Assembly (NCBI GenBank): GCA_017302895.1
Contig: JAFLBV010000001.1
Coordinates: 1,535,001 to 1,599,000, forward strand
DNA length: 64,000 bases
Reading direction: 5' to 3'
Source of the DNA: Ignavibacteria bacterium
GTDB taxonomy: Bacteria > Bacteroidota > Ignavibacteria > Ignavibacteriales > Ignavibacteriaceae
A program made the position numbers and the translations under genes. The notes under the pieces were generated by a model. It searched no databases, was not told the origin of the DNA, and saw nothing but the letters and a program-made list of their open reading frames with translations. The stretch's first letter is position 1; each line of letters begins with the position of its first letter. Positions 25,776 to 34,890 of this stretch are shown here, piece after piece.

Positions 25776-26993
25776 TTGGCTGCCATAAAGCCACTTGCCG
25801 GCAAGAAAATAATTCTTGGGGTAACGGGTTGCATCGCAGCTTATAAATCATGTTATCTCATCCGAGAGCTGATTAAAACAGGAGCCGAGGTAAGAGTAGT
25901 AATCACTCCCTCGGCTGCTGCATTTGTATCCCCGCTGACCCTTTCCACACTTTCTAAAAACAAAGTTATCAGGAACATTTTTCCTGATGATCTTAATGGT
26001 AATGTTGAAGTGGACCCCTGGCATATTGAATATGGTATCTGGGCCGATTTGATGCTGATAGCACCCTGTTCAGTGAATACTCTGGCAAAGATCGCCGGAG
26101 GATTTGCAGATAACGCCCTAACCACTCTTGTAACAGCCCGCAGGTCGCCGTTGATTATTTGTCCCGCCGCAGATCATGACATGTATGAATATGAAATAAC
26201 CCAAAACAACATTGATTCACTTCGTAAGAGGGGTGTTTTTATAGTCGATGCTGAGCACGGTGAACTTGCAAGCGGTCTTGTCGGGTTAGGTCGTTTCCCC
26301 GAAATAAAAAAAATTGTTGATGCCGTTTACACAGTTCTTTCCGGCAGAAGTAAAGACCTGAGCGGAAAAAAGATTGTTGTAACTGCCGGACCGACTTACG
26401 AAGATATCGATCCAGTGAGATACATAGGAAACCGTTCATCGGGGAAGATGGGGTATGAGATAGCCAAAGCAGCTTTTCAGAGAGGAGCTCAAGTAACTCT
26501 TGTCACCGGACCGTCGCATGAATATGTTTACCCCGAGATTAAAACCATAAAAGTCAGAAGTGCAGCGGAAATGTCGCAAGCGGTAAAAAGTGTGGTCTCA
26601 AAGGAGAGTGTTCTTGTGATGGCAGCAGCAGTTGCTGATTTCACACCTGCTTCAGTTTCCGATAAAAAAATCAAAAAGGAAACGACCGGACTTGACTCAA
26701 TCCAGCTTACAGAGACCGAGGACATCCTCTCTGCCGTAAGCAAGCAAGCCCGATATGTTGTTGGCTTCGCGCTCGAAACTGATAACGAAATTGTGAATGC
26801 ATTCTCTAAAATGGAGAGAAAAGGACTCGACTCAATTGTCCTTAATTCACTGAAAGATGCCGGCAGCGGATTTGAATTTGATACCAATTCAGTAACAATA
26901 CTGAAGAAAGACGGTACAACTTTGCAACATCCGTTGCAGTCAAAAACGGAAATAGCCCATCTGATACTCGATTCCATTTCCGGCGAAATATGA
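25776..26993 (+). CDS. coaBC: Bifunctional phosphopantothenoylcysteine synthetase/decarboxylase
   Basis: A 405-residue CoA biosynthesis enzyme. The N-terminal flavin decarboxylase (CoaC, about 1-185) has ILGVTGCIAAYKSCYLIREL, the active-site His in WHIEYG, APCSVNTLAKIAGGFADN and the PAADHDMY segment. The C-terminal synthetase (CoaB, about 190-405) has VVTAGPTYEDIDPVRYIGNRSSGKMGY, AAAVADFTP and the KIKK lysines. The start is TTG at 25776 with AGAGG about nine bases upstream; GVTGC lies at the usual distance from it. It overlaps the uracil-DNA glycosylase gene by 4 bases. Confidence 0.94.
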   Translation: MAAIKPLAGKKIILGVTGCIAAYKSCYLIRELIKTGAEVRVVITPSAAAFVSPLTLSTLSKNKVIRNIFPDDLNGNVEVDPWHIEYGIWADLMLIAPCSVNTLAKIAGGFADNALTTLVTARRSPLIICPAADHDMYEYEITQNNIDSLRKRGVFIVDAEHGELASGLVGLGRFPEIKKIVDAVYTVLSGRSKDLSGKKIVVTAGPTYEDIDPVRYIGNRSSGKMGYEIAKAAFQRGAQVTLVTGPSHEYVYPEIKTIKVRSAAEMSQAVKSVVSKESVLVMAAAVADFTPASVSDKKIKKETTGLDSIQLTETEDILSAVSKQARYVVGFALETDNEIVNAFSKMERKGLDSIVLNSLKDAGSGFEFDTNSVTILKKDGTTLQHPLQSKTEIAHLILDSISGEI

Positions 26994-27760
26994 ATCTGAA
27001 AAAGGAAATCATTAAATCGCTCGAGTTGCAAAAAGAACAATTCGGCGATGATCTTTATACCACTCTGAACATTCCCAAATTTGAAGACAAAACAGTTGAG
27101 CAACCACAGGCTGTTTTTAGTAAATCTCATCCCATAAAACCCTCTGTTTCGGCTGTTACACCCTCTGTTGCGGGAAATATAACCCCTGAAACTATAAAAA
27201 ACGCCGTTTCCCTTGATGATTTGAGGTCGAAAATATGCGAATGCTTGAAATGCCCTTTGGGTCACACCCGAAAGAATTTTGTGTTTGGGGAGGGAAATCC
27301 CAATGCCCGGGTAATGGTAATTGGAGAAGGACCCGGAGCTGATGAGGATGCCCAGGGTAAACCGTTTGTCGGACGGGCAGGGCAGCTTTTAACGGATATT
27401 CTAAAAGCAATAAAGTTCAACCGGGAAGAAGTTTTTATCGCGAACATCGTGAAGTGTCGTCCTCCCGCAAACAGAACGCCTTTCGACTCCGAGATTGCCG
27501 AGTGCAGACCCTACCTTCTTAAACAGATAGAACTTATTAAACCTTCCTTCATTCTTTGTCTTGGGAGCACTGCAGTGCAATCACTTCTTGAGAGAAAAGG
27601 TACACTGGGGAGTTTCAGAAAAAAGGTGTTCGACATCCATGGTGCCCAAATGATGGTGACTTTTCATCCTGCAGCACTTCTAAGAAATCCTGCCTGGAAA
27701 AGGGATACCTGGGAAGATGTACAGCTCTTCAGAAAATTATATGACGAAAAGTTCTCCTAG
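26990..27760 (+). CDS. Family 4 uracil-DNA glycosylase with [4Fe-4S] cluster
   Basis: A 256-residue base-excision repair enzyme that removes uracil from DNA. Cluster ligands visible are Cys85 and Cys88 in CECLKC, then Cys156 (VKCRPP) and Cys172 (AECRPY), the family 4 spacing. Motif A is GEGPGADEDAQGKPFVGRAG, and motif B is HPAALLRNP. There is an N-terminal extension of about 75 residues, polar and of low conservation, which is longer than in the minimal thermophilic enzymes but usual in mesophiles. The ATGA overlap with coaBC makes it the last gene of the operon. No clear terminator follows. Confidence 0.92.
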   Translation: MNLKKEIIKSLELQKEQFGDDLYTTLNIPKFEDKTVEQPQAVFSKSHPIKPSVSAVTPSVAGNITPETIKNAVSLDDLRSKICECLKCPLGHTRKNFVFGEGNPNARVMVIGEGPGADEDAQGKPFVGRAGQLLTDILKAIKFNREEVFIANIVKCRPPANRTPFDSEIAECRPYLLKQIELIKPSFILCLGSTAVQSLLERKGTLGSFRKKVFDIHGAQMMVTFHPAALLRNPAWKRDTWEDVQLFRKLYDEKFS

Positions 27761-27868
27761 TCTGCAATTTTAGCACTTTAACCCATTATACCTGCCGCCC
27801 GGCAAGAATTTATTTCCCAATCTCGAATCTATTTCTTAACTTAACGAAGTTAAAAATGGATAATAACA

Positions 27869-28705
27869 ATGTTTTCTTCGTTCAGAAAAGCCGGTCTCGC
27901 AGTTACCTTCTCACCCACAGGAAAGATGCTGTTGAGCGAGGCGTCACGACTTCAGGCACTATTCGATTTTAAACTTTATTTGCTTCATGCCGGTGAGAAG
28001 GATGAGTCAACAGAGATGAGGCTCAACCAGTTGATCGCGGAGAATATCAGTTCCCCGAACCATGAAATAGTATGGTTAAGTGGTGATCCGGCAAAGGCGG
28101 TGATAAAAAAAAGCAAGGAGCTAAATCTTGATCTTTTAATAATTGGCGCACTTGAAAAAGAGAAAGGGTTTAAGAATATAATTGGATCTGTGGCACGGAA
28201 CATTATGAGAAATTGTCATTGTCCAATTCTGGTATTCACAAAACCGGAGGCTGAAAGATTTGGATTCAAAAAGATAATAGTTTCCGTATGTTATGACGGA
28301 AAAGGGGAATACGCAGCCAAGGTCGCCACTCAGATTGCCCGTCACGATCATCCAGAGAGTTTCACATTCATAAAAGAGATAAACATCCCCGGTTTGCCGA
28401 GCGTCGTTTTCGATTCCGGTTCCACCGATGAGACCGGCAGTATGCGAAAAGAACTGATCGATCTTGAGAGACAAAAAATCAGATTTTTTGCAAATGAAAT
28501 GGGGCTGCACAACGAAGAATTCGAGAGTGAGGTACTCTATGGAATAGAAGGCTGGGAGTGTCTCAATTATGCGAGTGAACAAAAAGCCGATTTACTGGTG
28601 GTAACCATGGGAGAGAAAAAACTCAGCTTTATCGACAGAATTTTTATGCACGACATGGAATTCCTATTTGAAAGAATTCCAACAAACACCCTGCTCTACA
28701 AATGA
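27869..28705 (+). CDS. Tandem universal stress protein (UspA x2)
   Basis: A 278-residue protein with two UspA domains. The first, about 1-135, ends with LLIIGALEKEKGFKNIIGSVARNIMRNCHCPILVF, close to the GxxG-x9-G(S) nucleotide-binding pattern. The second, about 140-278, starts at KKIIVSVCYDG and lacks the glycine-rich end, so it is probably not a nucleotide binder. It overlaps the antiporter gene downstream by 4 bases (ATGA). The pairing suggests the Usp protein regulates or senses for the transporter; this is inference. Confidence 0.85.
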   Translation: MFSSFRKAGLAVTFSPTGKMLLSEASRLQALFDFKLYLLHAGEKDESTEMRLNQLIAENISSPNHEIVWLSGDPAKAVIKKSKELNLDLLIIGALEKEKGFKNIIGSVARNIMRNCHCPILVFTKPEAERFGFKKIIVSVCYDGKGEYAAKVATQIARHDHPESFTFIKEINIPGLPSVVFDSGSTDETGSMRKELIDLERQKIRFFANEMGLHNEEFESEVLYGIEGWECLNYASEQKADLLVVTMGEKKLSFIDRIFMHDMEFLFERIPTNTLLYK

Positions 28706-30372
28706 ATCACGGTGAAATTGTAACATTTCTCCTCTCGATAAGCATTATGCTTTTCTTCGCCCGGTTTTTGGGTGAAGTGTTCAACAAGCTAAAGCAGCCT
28801 GCTATTATTGGTGAAATAATTGCCGGTATTGTGCTGGGCCCAACAATATTCGGAAATCTTTTCCCCGGATTGCAACAAACTCTTTTTCCTCAGTCGGGCA
28901 ATGTAACTCTCGTTTTGAACGGGATTGTTCAACTTGCAGTCATCATGTTGCTGATCGTATCAGGGCTCGAGGTAAATCTTGCACTCATAGCAAAACAGGG
29001 GAAAACTGCATTTTACACCAGCAGTCTTGGTATGGCGATACCTTTCATTCTTGGATTCGTACCATTTTACTTCTTTTCAAACTATTTTGAAGTGGCAACG
29101 GATAACAAGTTGATTTTTGGCCTTTTCATGGGGACAGCAATGTCTATTTCAGCATTGCCTGTAATTGCCAGAACCCTTATGGATATGAATTTATTAAAGT
29201 CGGAGTTGGGTGTCATAATAATAGCTTCGGCAATAGTAAATGACCTGTTTGGTTGGATTTTCTTTTCAATAATCATTGGAATGATCAGCAGTGGTGGTGA
29301 ATCGAATGTAATGATACAAGTCGGTGGCATTTTTCTTTTCCTCTTTTTGTTGTTTGCAATTGGAAAACCGATTATTGACAGATTGATTCCACGAATCCAA
29401 AACAAACTTTCATACCCGGGCAGTATTCTTAGCTTTATTTTCATTACAGGACTGGTGGCGGCTGCAATTACTGAAGCAGCAGGCATACATGCAATTTTCG
29501 GGGCTTTTATGATTGGTGTTGTCATCGGAGACAGCAGCCATCTGAAAGAGACAACCCGTGAGATAATCCACCAGTTTGTAACCAACATATTTGCACCTCT
29601 CTTTTTTATTTCCATCGGTCTAAAAGTAGATTTTGTTGCACACTTTAACCCGGTTCTTGTACTTATTGTTTTAGTACTTGCGATTACAGGAAAAGTAGTG
29701 GGATGTGGAATCGGAGCCCGTCTCGGGGGTATGAGCAAACCGGAGTCGATGGCGATAGGTTTTGGAATGAACTCCAGGGGAGCCATGGAGATAATCCTCG
29801 GGTTACTGGCACTTCAGGCTAAAATAATCAATGAGGAAGTGTTTGTTGCGTTGGTCGTTATGGCTCTGGTTACATCCCTTGTAAGTGCACCGATGATGAG
29901 TTTCTTCCTTGGATCGATAAAGAAATTTGAGACCTTAAAGCAGATACTTGATGTAAAAAACATTATTTTCTCTTCAGATAATCAGAAAGAAAAAATAATC
30001 GGAAAACTGACAGATTTTCTTGCAATGCAATCAGGTCTAAATTCGGCGAAGATTTATCAGGAAGTAACGGCAAAGGATTCATATTTTTCTCCTGTTATCC
30101 TGCCCGGACTTGCGCTTCCTCATGCGAAAATGGATGTAAAAAGGCCATTTCTCGCCATATCAATTAACAGAAATGGTTACATCTATTCTGCTGATGAGGA
30201 ACAGTCGGTTTTCGTCACGATATTACTGGTATCACCTGTCGAAAAGGCAGAAACCCATCTGAATATACTTGCCGAAATTGTCTCGGCATTTAAGGAAGAA
30301 GAAGCTGTTTCAACATTAAAAGAAACCGGTGAGGCCGGTGCAGTAGTGAAGTATTTTGAGGAGAGAGTATAA
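28702..30372 (+). CDS. CPA2 cation:proton antiporter fused to a PTS EIIA-like domain
   Basis: A 556-residue protein. Residues 1 to about 405 form a Kef/NapA-type monovalent cation:proton antiporter with about 12 helices (KQPAIIGEIIAGIVLGP, then GIHAIFGAFMIGVV and MNSRGAMEII). Residues about 415-550 match the fructose/nitrogen-type PTS EIIA fold, and GLALPHAKMD holds the conserved phospho-acceptor His (His474). In place of the more usual TrkA-N/RCK domain, an EIIA domain would let phosphorylation state or a protein partner gate the transporter. It is coupled to a tandem UspA gene. The transported ion is unknown. Confidence 0.85.
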   Translation: MNHGEIVTFLLSISIMLFFARFLGEVFNKLKQPAIIGEIIAGIVLGPTIFGNLFPGLQQTLFPQSGNVTLVLNGIVQLAVIMLLIVSGLEVNLALIAKQGKTAFYTSSLGMAIPFILGFVPFYFFSNYFEVATDNKLIFGLFMGTAMSISALPVIARTLMDMNLLKSELGVIIIASAIVNDLFGWIFFSIIIGMISSGGESNVMIQVGGIFLFLFLLFAIGKPIIDRLIPRIQNKLSYPGSILSFIFITGLVAAAITEAAGIHAIFGAFMIGVVIGDSSHLKETTREIIHQFVTNIFAPLFFISIGLKVDFVAHFNPVLVLIVLVLAITGKVVGCGIGARLGGMSKPESMAIGFGMNSRGAMEIILGLLALQAKIINEEVFVALVVMALVTSLVSAPMMSFFLGSIKKFETLKQILDVKNIIFSSDNQKEKIIGKLTDFLAMQSGLNSAKIYQEVTAKDSYFSPVILPGLALPHAKMDVKRPFLAISINRNGYIYSADEEQSVFVTILLVSPVEKAETHLNILAEIVSAFKEEEAVSTLKETGEAGAVVKYFEERV

Positions 30373-30402
30373 AAAAAGGTTGTCCACAAGTCGGGGACAA
30401 CC
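30371..30402 (-). terminator. Rho-independent terminator of the gene at 30430
   Basis: GGTTGTCC (30378-30385) pairs with GGACAACC (30395-30402). Read on the minus strand the stem is followed by seven T, so it ends the minus-strand gene; on the plus strand there is no T-run, but it also lies just after the antiporter stop and could slow that transcript. Confidence 0.75.
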
Positions 30403-30429
30403 CTGAAAATCTAAAAAAAGTTATTGAGG

Positions 30430-30831
30430 TCACTCTGACATGAGGATGAGGAAATACTGTTTCCCGTTTGAGTCCGTTTCCAATGAAATTCTTTGCGTCA
30501 AGTCACCTTCTGTAATACTCCAGACATTTTTACCTTCCTTTTTCCCTTCCTGGTCAAACATTGAGGAGAGGTAATTCATCACTTCGTCATTCATAGGGTA
30601 AATAGCCATGGTATTGCAAATTTCATCGTCCGTGAAGAAGAGGAACAGTTGTCCGATGTCAGGAACTTCCGAGAAAAGAAATTCCATACCATCATCGGTT
30701 GTCAATTGTTGTAGTGTAATATTTGTTTCTGAGTTGAGTATCGTTTTCTTTGATTTACCCAAGTATTCGGGTTGAGCATAAGCCGCACTAAAAAAAGCAA
30801 TGCAAAAGAAGAGAAGTGCTGTTTTTTTCAT
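30430..30831 (-). CDS. Small exported protein of unknown function
   Basis: A 133-residue protein with a clear signal peptide (MKKTALLFFCIAFFSAAYAQ) and no further membrane segments. The mature part, about 113 residues, is acidic and contains an FLFTDDEICN-like stretch and a C-terminal run of alternating hydrophobic residues (QYFLILMSE). I do not recognise a family. It is monocistronic: a minus-strand hairpin with a T-run follows it, and the neighbour upstream is divergent. Confidence 0.7.
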   Translation of the reverse strand: MKKTALLFFCIAFFSAAYAQPEYLGKSKKTILNSETNITLQQLTTDDGMEFLFSEVPDIGQLFLFFTDDEICNTMAIYPMNDEVMNYLSSMFDQEGKKEGKNVWSITEGDLTQRISLETDSNGKQYFLILMSE

Positions 30832-31074
30832 TTTTTACCTTTCGGATTAATGAATTGTTTATTGGTTAATTTCTTGTAATTTAACTCGTGAAATTCAATT
30901 ATGTTCCAATTGAAGGGAGTAACGGGGGATTGAAAAATTAATAAATAATGTTCAATATCACATAACAATTTAAAATGTTTTTCCAAATATAAAAATACTT
31001 TAATTTGGATTCACTAATATTAAAAAGTAAATGCGTATTTTTTAAGTTAACATACTTGGATTCCCGGAAATAGA

Positions 31075-32895
31075 ATGCCAAACCTGCATAATTACTTAAT
31101 TTCACTTATCAACACCTTTGACACTGCCCACATTGTGTTCGACCGGGAAGGTAACCTCAAATCAATTTCAGAAAACTTCAGGCAGGTTTTTCAGATCGAT
31201 CCCGTCATTATAAAGACTGAGGGTTTTGGGCAATTACTGTACCCGAAAGACAGGGAGAAATTCAAAAGATACTTTGAAAAAGTTCTGAACCGGGAAGTGG
31301 ATTCCGATGAACTTGTCGTTCGGCTTCTGATGAAAGACAGGAGTTTCAGAAAAATATCGATCAGGATCATAGACGGTACTGATGATGAATGTGTCTCGGG
31401 AGTTATTGTTTTCGTTCGTGATATCACAAAGAAGCTGAATTCTAAACTGTTCAAAGACGGTTTTTTTAACCTTTCTCTCGACCTTTTTGCCATACTTGAC
31501 TATACAGGGAAGATAATTGAATTGAATGAGATATGGCATGAGAAATTCGGATATCCGAGAGAAGAATTTCTTAAGTCAGGATTTTCACTCATATTGAACC
31601 GTGATGAAAGAATGGCAGCAGAGACGCTTTACGACTGGCTCAAGATGACCGGGGCACCTCTATATGATTATGAGGTGGAATGTCTAACCAAAGGGGGTGA
31701 GACCCGGTATGTTAGCTGGTCGGCTCGAATTGATCCGCAAATTGGACTTGTCTTTCTTGTCGGAAGGGATTTTACAGATAAGAAGTTAACCGAAAAGAAG
31801 CTGATTGAGAGCGAAGCAAAACTTACAGCCATCATTGAGAACACAAAAGATATAATATTCTCAATTGACCGCGACTACCGTTTGATGAAGTTTAATGCAG
31901 CTTTTAGTGACATAATCAAGAGTACCTATGGGTTCAGTCCCAAAGTTGGTTATTCAGTAGTCGATCCCAAGGCAAAGGAGAGTACGGTCCTCAGATGGAA
32001 AGCGCTGTATGATCGTGCATTGGCGGGCGAGGAAGTGGAAGCTTTTATCGAAGCAGATCCACCAAATGAAATGAACCATTACGAAGTGTCTATCAATCCG
32101 ATAAGAGCAGAGTCAGGTGATGTGATGGCTCTTGCAGTATTTATGAAGAATGTTACAGATCGTGTAAATGCAGAAGAGGAGCAGAGAAAAATAGCAAATC
32201 TTCTGACAGAAAAGAACAGGGATCTGCTCAATTTTTCATTTATTGCCACACACAACCTTCGGGCACCTGTTTCGAATCTGATCAGTCTGCTCAGTCTTTA
32301 CGACAAGGAAAATACTGCAAATGTTGAAAATATTGAGATCATTCAGAACTTTGAAAGTTCTGTAAGACAATTGAATGAGACACTTCAGGACCTGATGCAA
32401 GCCGTAAAGATCAGGGACGAACTGAACAAAAAATATGAAATGGTGGCACTTCAGGAGATACTTGACTCGGTAAAGACACGATTGGAAAGTTTTATCGATG
32501 GGAAGGAAGTGGAGATTAGCTCCGATTTTTCGGAAATCTCTCAGTTCTGTTATTCAAAAGCTGACCTTGACAGTATATTTTACAATCTGATAAGTAATTC
32601 GATAAGATTCTCGGAAAACAGCAGGAAATGCATAATAAAAATCAAATCCCTCCAAAATGGGGATGACATTATATTAGTGTTTTCTGATAATGGTAAAGGG
32701 ATAGACCTTGAGAGATATGGCGGGAGGTTGTTCGGGCTTTATCAAAGATTCCACTCTGAGAACGCAGGTAAGGGGCTCGGACTTTACCTTCTCAATACGC
32801 AAATCAAGTCGTCCGGTGGCAAAATCGAGGTAGCAAGTCAACCGGGTTCGGGTACGGAGTTTAAAATCACAATAAGAAGGAGAAAGGAAGAATGA
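31075..32895 (+). CDS. Three-PAS sensor histidine kinase
   Basis: A 606-residue soluble kinase without membrane segments. Three PAS domains follow each other (about 8-118, 128-245 and 250-372; each ends with a PAC-like VRDITKK, GRDFTDKK or MKNVTDR). The dimerisation helix has FIATHNLRAPVSNLI with the phosphorylated His at 393, the HNLRAP form being common in Bacteroidota. The ATPase part has the N-box NLISNSIRFS, the G1-box DNGKGIDL and the G2-box GKGLGLYL. It overlaps the response regulator gene by 4 bases, so that is its probable partner. The signal is unknown and cytoplasmic. Confidence 0.9.
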   Translation: MPNLHNYLISLINTFDTAHIVFDREGNLKSISENFRQVFQIDPVIIKTEGFGQLLYPKDREKFKRYFEKVLNREVDSDELVVRLLMKDRSFRKISIRIIDGTDDECVSGVIVFVRDITKKLNSKLFKDGFFNLSLDLFAILDYTGKIIELNEIWHEKFGYPREEFLKSGFSLILNRDERMAAETLYDWLKMTGAPLYDYEVECLTKGGETRYVSWSARIDPQIGLVFLVGRDFTDKKLTEKKLIESEAKLTAIIENTKDIIFSIDRDYRLMKFNAAFSDIIKSTYGFSPKVGYSVVDPKAKESTVLRWKALYDRALAGEEVEAFIEADPPNEMNHYEVSINPIRAESGDVMALAVFMKNVTDRVNAEEEQRKIANLLTEKNRDLLNFSFIATHNLRAPVSNLISLLSLYDKENTANVENIEIIQNFESSVRQLNETLQDLMQAVKIRDELNKKYEMVALQEILDSVKTRLESFIDGKEVEISSDFSEISQFCYSKADLDSIFYNLISNSIRFSENSRKCIIKIKSLQNGDDIILVFSDNGKGIDLERYGGRLFGLYQRFHSENAGKGLGLYLLNTQIKSSGGKIEVASQPGSGTEFKITIRRRKEE

Positions 32896-33287
32896 TTAAA
32901 GTTCTTGCCATTGATGATGATGACACACTTCTTTTTATCATGAAACGCTTTCTAAACAAAACGGGCAGAGTTTCGGAGATAAGGACTGCTTCCAACGGTC
33001 AGGAGGGGTTGAAGGTTCTTGAGGATGATAGCTGGGTGCCTGATCTCATATTTTTGGACATAAATATGCCGGTGATGAACGGATGGGATTTTTTGGAAAT
33101 TTTCAGCGAAATGAGACCGGGAAATTTTAGCGGGAGTATCGTAATGCTGTCGTCCTCCACCATGGATGTTGAAGTTGAGGATGCAAAAAAAAATGTGAGA
33201 GTACACAGTTACATGTCGAAGCCGGCAGAATATTTCAAATTGCTGGCTCTCGTCGAGGAGATTGACGCGTCAGTTAACGGTAGCTGA
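32892..33287 (+). CDS. Single-domain response regulator
   Basis: A 131-residue receiver domain without an output domain. The acidic pocket is DDDD at residues 8-11, the phospho-acceptor is Asp56 in FLDINMP, and the conserved Lys is in YMSKPAE. It is translationally coupled to the PAS kinase gene upstream. With no DNA-binding domain it must act through protein contacts or as a phosphorelay step. Its 3' end overlaps the 3' end of the convergent hybrid kinase gene by 18 bases. Confidence 0.9.
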   Translation: MIKVLAIDDDDTLLFIMKRFLNKTGRVSEIRTASNGQEGLKVLEDDSWVPDLIFLDINMPVMNGWDFLEIFSEMRPGNFSGSIVMLSSSTMDVEVEDAKKNVRVHSYMSKPAEYFKLLALVEEIDASVNGS

Positions 33288-34859
33288 TGCGAGGGCTTCT
33301 TTTATGATATTAACCAGGTCGGCTTTTCTGAACGGTTTCGAGAGGTAGTGGGAGCATCCGGCTTCCAGAATCTTCTCTCTGTCTCCCCTCATCGCCAGTG
33401 CGGTGATTGCAACCACGGGGGTTTTGGAGTATCGTTCCATGTTTCTTAATTCCTGAGCGATATTCAGTCCCATCCTGCTTCTTCCCAACATAATATCCAA
33501 AATGATAACATCAAATTTTTTCTCATTGATAAGAGCCATGGCGGTCTCGTAATCATATGCCTCGCTGATATTATACTCTTTTCCGAGAATAAGTTTAAAA
33601 ACATCTCTTGCGATTGCGTCATCATCGATGACAAGGAGGGACGGTTTTACCTTATTTTCTGCGTCCTTGTTATGGAGATTCGACAGTTTGGATGGGGCGC
33701 CTGTGAGCGGAAGTGAAACTGAAAAACTGGAGCCTACTCCTTCTTTGCTTTCAACAGTTATGGTACCACCGAGAAACTGCACAAACTTTTTAGTGAGTGT
33801 CAATCCGAGGCCGCTTCCTTCGAAAGCTCGCGAGTAGCCTTCACTCACTTGTCTGAAGGCATCGAATACCAGAGCAATATTTGGAGCCTGTATCCCGATT
33901 CCCGTGTCTGCCACGGTAATGAGTGCAAATTTTTGATTCAGTCCGTCTTTTTCGATCAACGATATTTTCACTCCTCCGGCAGGTGTGTACTTTACCGCAT
34001 TGTCGATTAAATTGGTGAGAATTTTTATCAGGACGGCTTCGTCGAGGTATCCCCTTAAATCGTAGACCGGCAGTCCCAGTTCGAGGGTAATTCCTTTCTC
34101 CATCGCAAGTGATTTGTACTGATTGGCAACCGATTTGATACAATCGTTGATGCTGATATCCTTTAGGCGGTACTCGAGTCTGTTTGCTTCAAGAAGTGAG
34201 AGATCGAAAATGGATTCAAAAGTTTGAAGAAGTCTTTTGGAGCTTTTCATAATTTTTTCGAGCATTTCGACACATTCATCATCAAGAGACTTCTCTTGAA
34301 GGATTTCAGTAAATCCCATGATCCCGATAAGTGGAGTTCTCAACTCATGCGACATGTTTGCAAGGAAGGAGGACTTTATTCTGTTGGCTTCCTCAGCCCT
34401 TTCCTTGGCAGCAGTAAGTTCAATTTCAGTATTTTTTCTGTCTGTGATATCTCTGAAGATACTGAGAAGATACAATTCATCATCGAATTCGATGAAAGAG
34501 TTTGAAACTTCCACCCATTTCGATTTCCCATTCCAGAGGTGAACTTCACCCTCATACCTTTGCTGGGCATTTTTGGTTTTAAGGGTTTCATGAAAGTTGT
34601 TAAGAATGGCAGGGAGATTTTTTGATTCGAAAGAATGAATCACTGTAAATTCCTGCCCTAAAAGTTGTTCCTCGGTTTTTTCGAACAATTTGCAGAAGGA
34701 GGGATTAGTATAGACAATCGTTCCCTTTGAGTCACAGAGTCTCATGGCGTCAATGGATGACTGCCAGCCGGCTTCAAAAATCCGCCGGGTTCTCATCACG
34801 CTGGCTTCATCGGGTGTGCCATCACCTCCGGCCAAACTGCCGATATTATCGTTTTGCAT
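33270..34859 (-). CDS. Hybrid histidine kinase (PAS-HisKA-HATPase-REC)
   Basis: A 529-residue soluble protein counted from the ATG at 34859 (an in-frame TTG lies one codon earlier). One PAS domain spans about 28-142. The HisKA helix has FLANMSHELRTPL with His171, then N-box LIDNAVKYT, G1 ADTGIGI and G2 GSGLGLTLTKKF. A C-terminal receiver starts at LLVIDDDAIARDVF, with the acceptor Asp in ILDIMLG and Lys in YLSKPF. It can therefore autophosphorylate and pass phosphate on internally. Placed tail to tail with a kinase/response-regulator pair, it may feed the same relay, but no sequence evidence proves this. Confidence 0.9.
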   Translation of the reverse strand: MQNDNIGSLAGGDGTPDEASVMRTRRIFEAGWQSSIDAMRLCDSKGTIVYTNPSFCKLFEKTEEQLLGQEFTVIHSFESKNLPAILNNFHETLKTKNAQQRYEGEVHLWNGKSKWVEVSNSFIEFDDELYLLSIFRDITDRKNTEIELTAAKERAEEANRIKSSFLANMSHELRTPLIGIMGFTEILQEKSLDDECVEMLEKIMKSSKRLLQTFESIFDLSLLEANRLEYRLKDISINDCIKSVANQYKSLAMEKGITLELGLPVYDLRGYLDEAVLIKILTNLIDNAVKYTPAGGVKISLIEKDGLNQKFALITVADTGIGIQAPNIALVFDAFRQVSEGYSRAFEGSGLGLTLTKKFVQFLGGTITVESKEGVGSSFSVSLPLTGAPSKLSNLHNKDAENKVKPSLLVIDDDAIARDVFKLILGKEYNISEAYDYETAMALINEKKFDVIILDIMLGRSRMGLNIAQELRNMERYSKTPVVAITALAMRGDREKILEAGCSHYLSKPFRKADLVNIIKEALASATVN

Positions 34860-34890
34860 CAAAAACCTTGGAATGGAGAAACATGAGCTT

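Noticed and set aside
28136..28582. 148-residue minus-strand frame under the tandem UspA gene
   Set aside because: It lies fully inside a well-supported UspA gene and reads as a shadow frame without any family feature.
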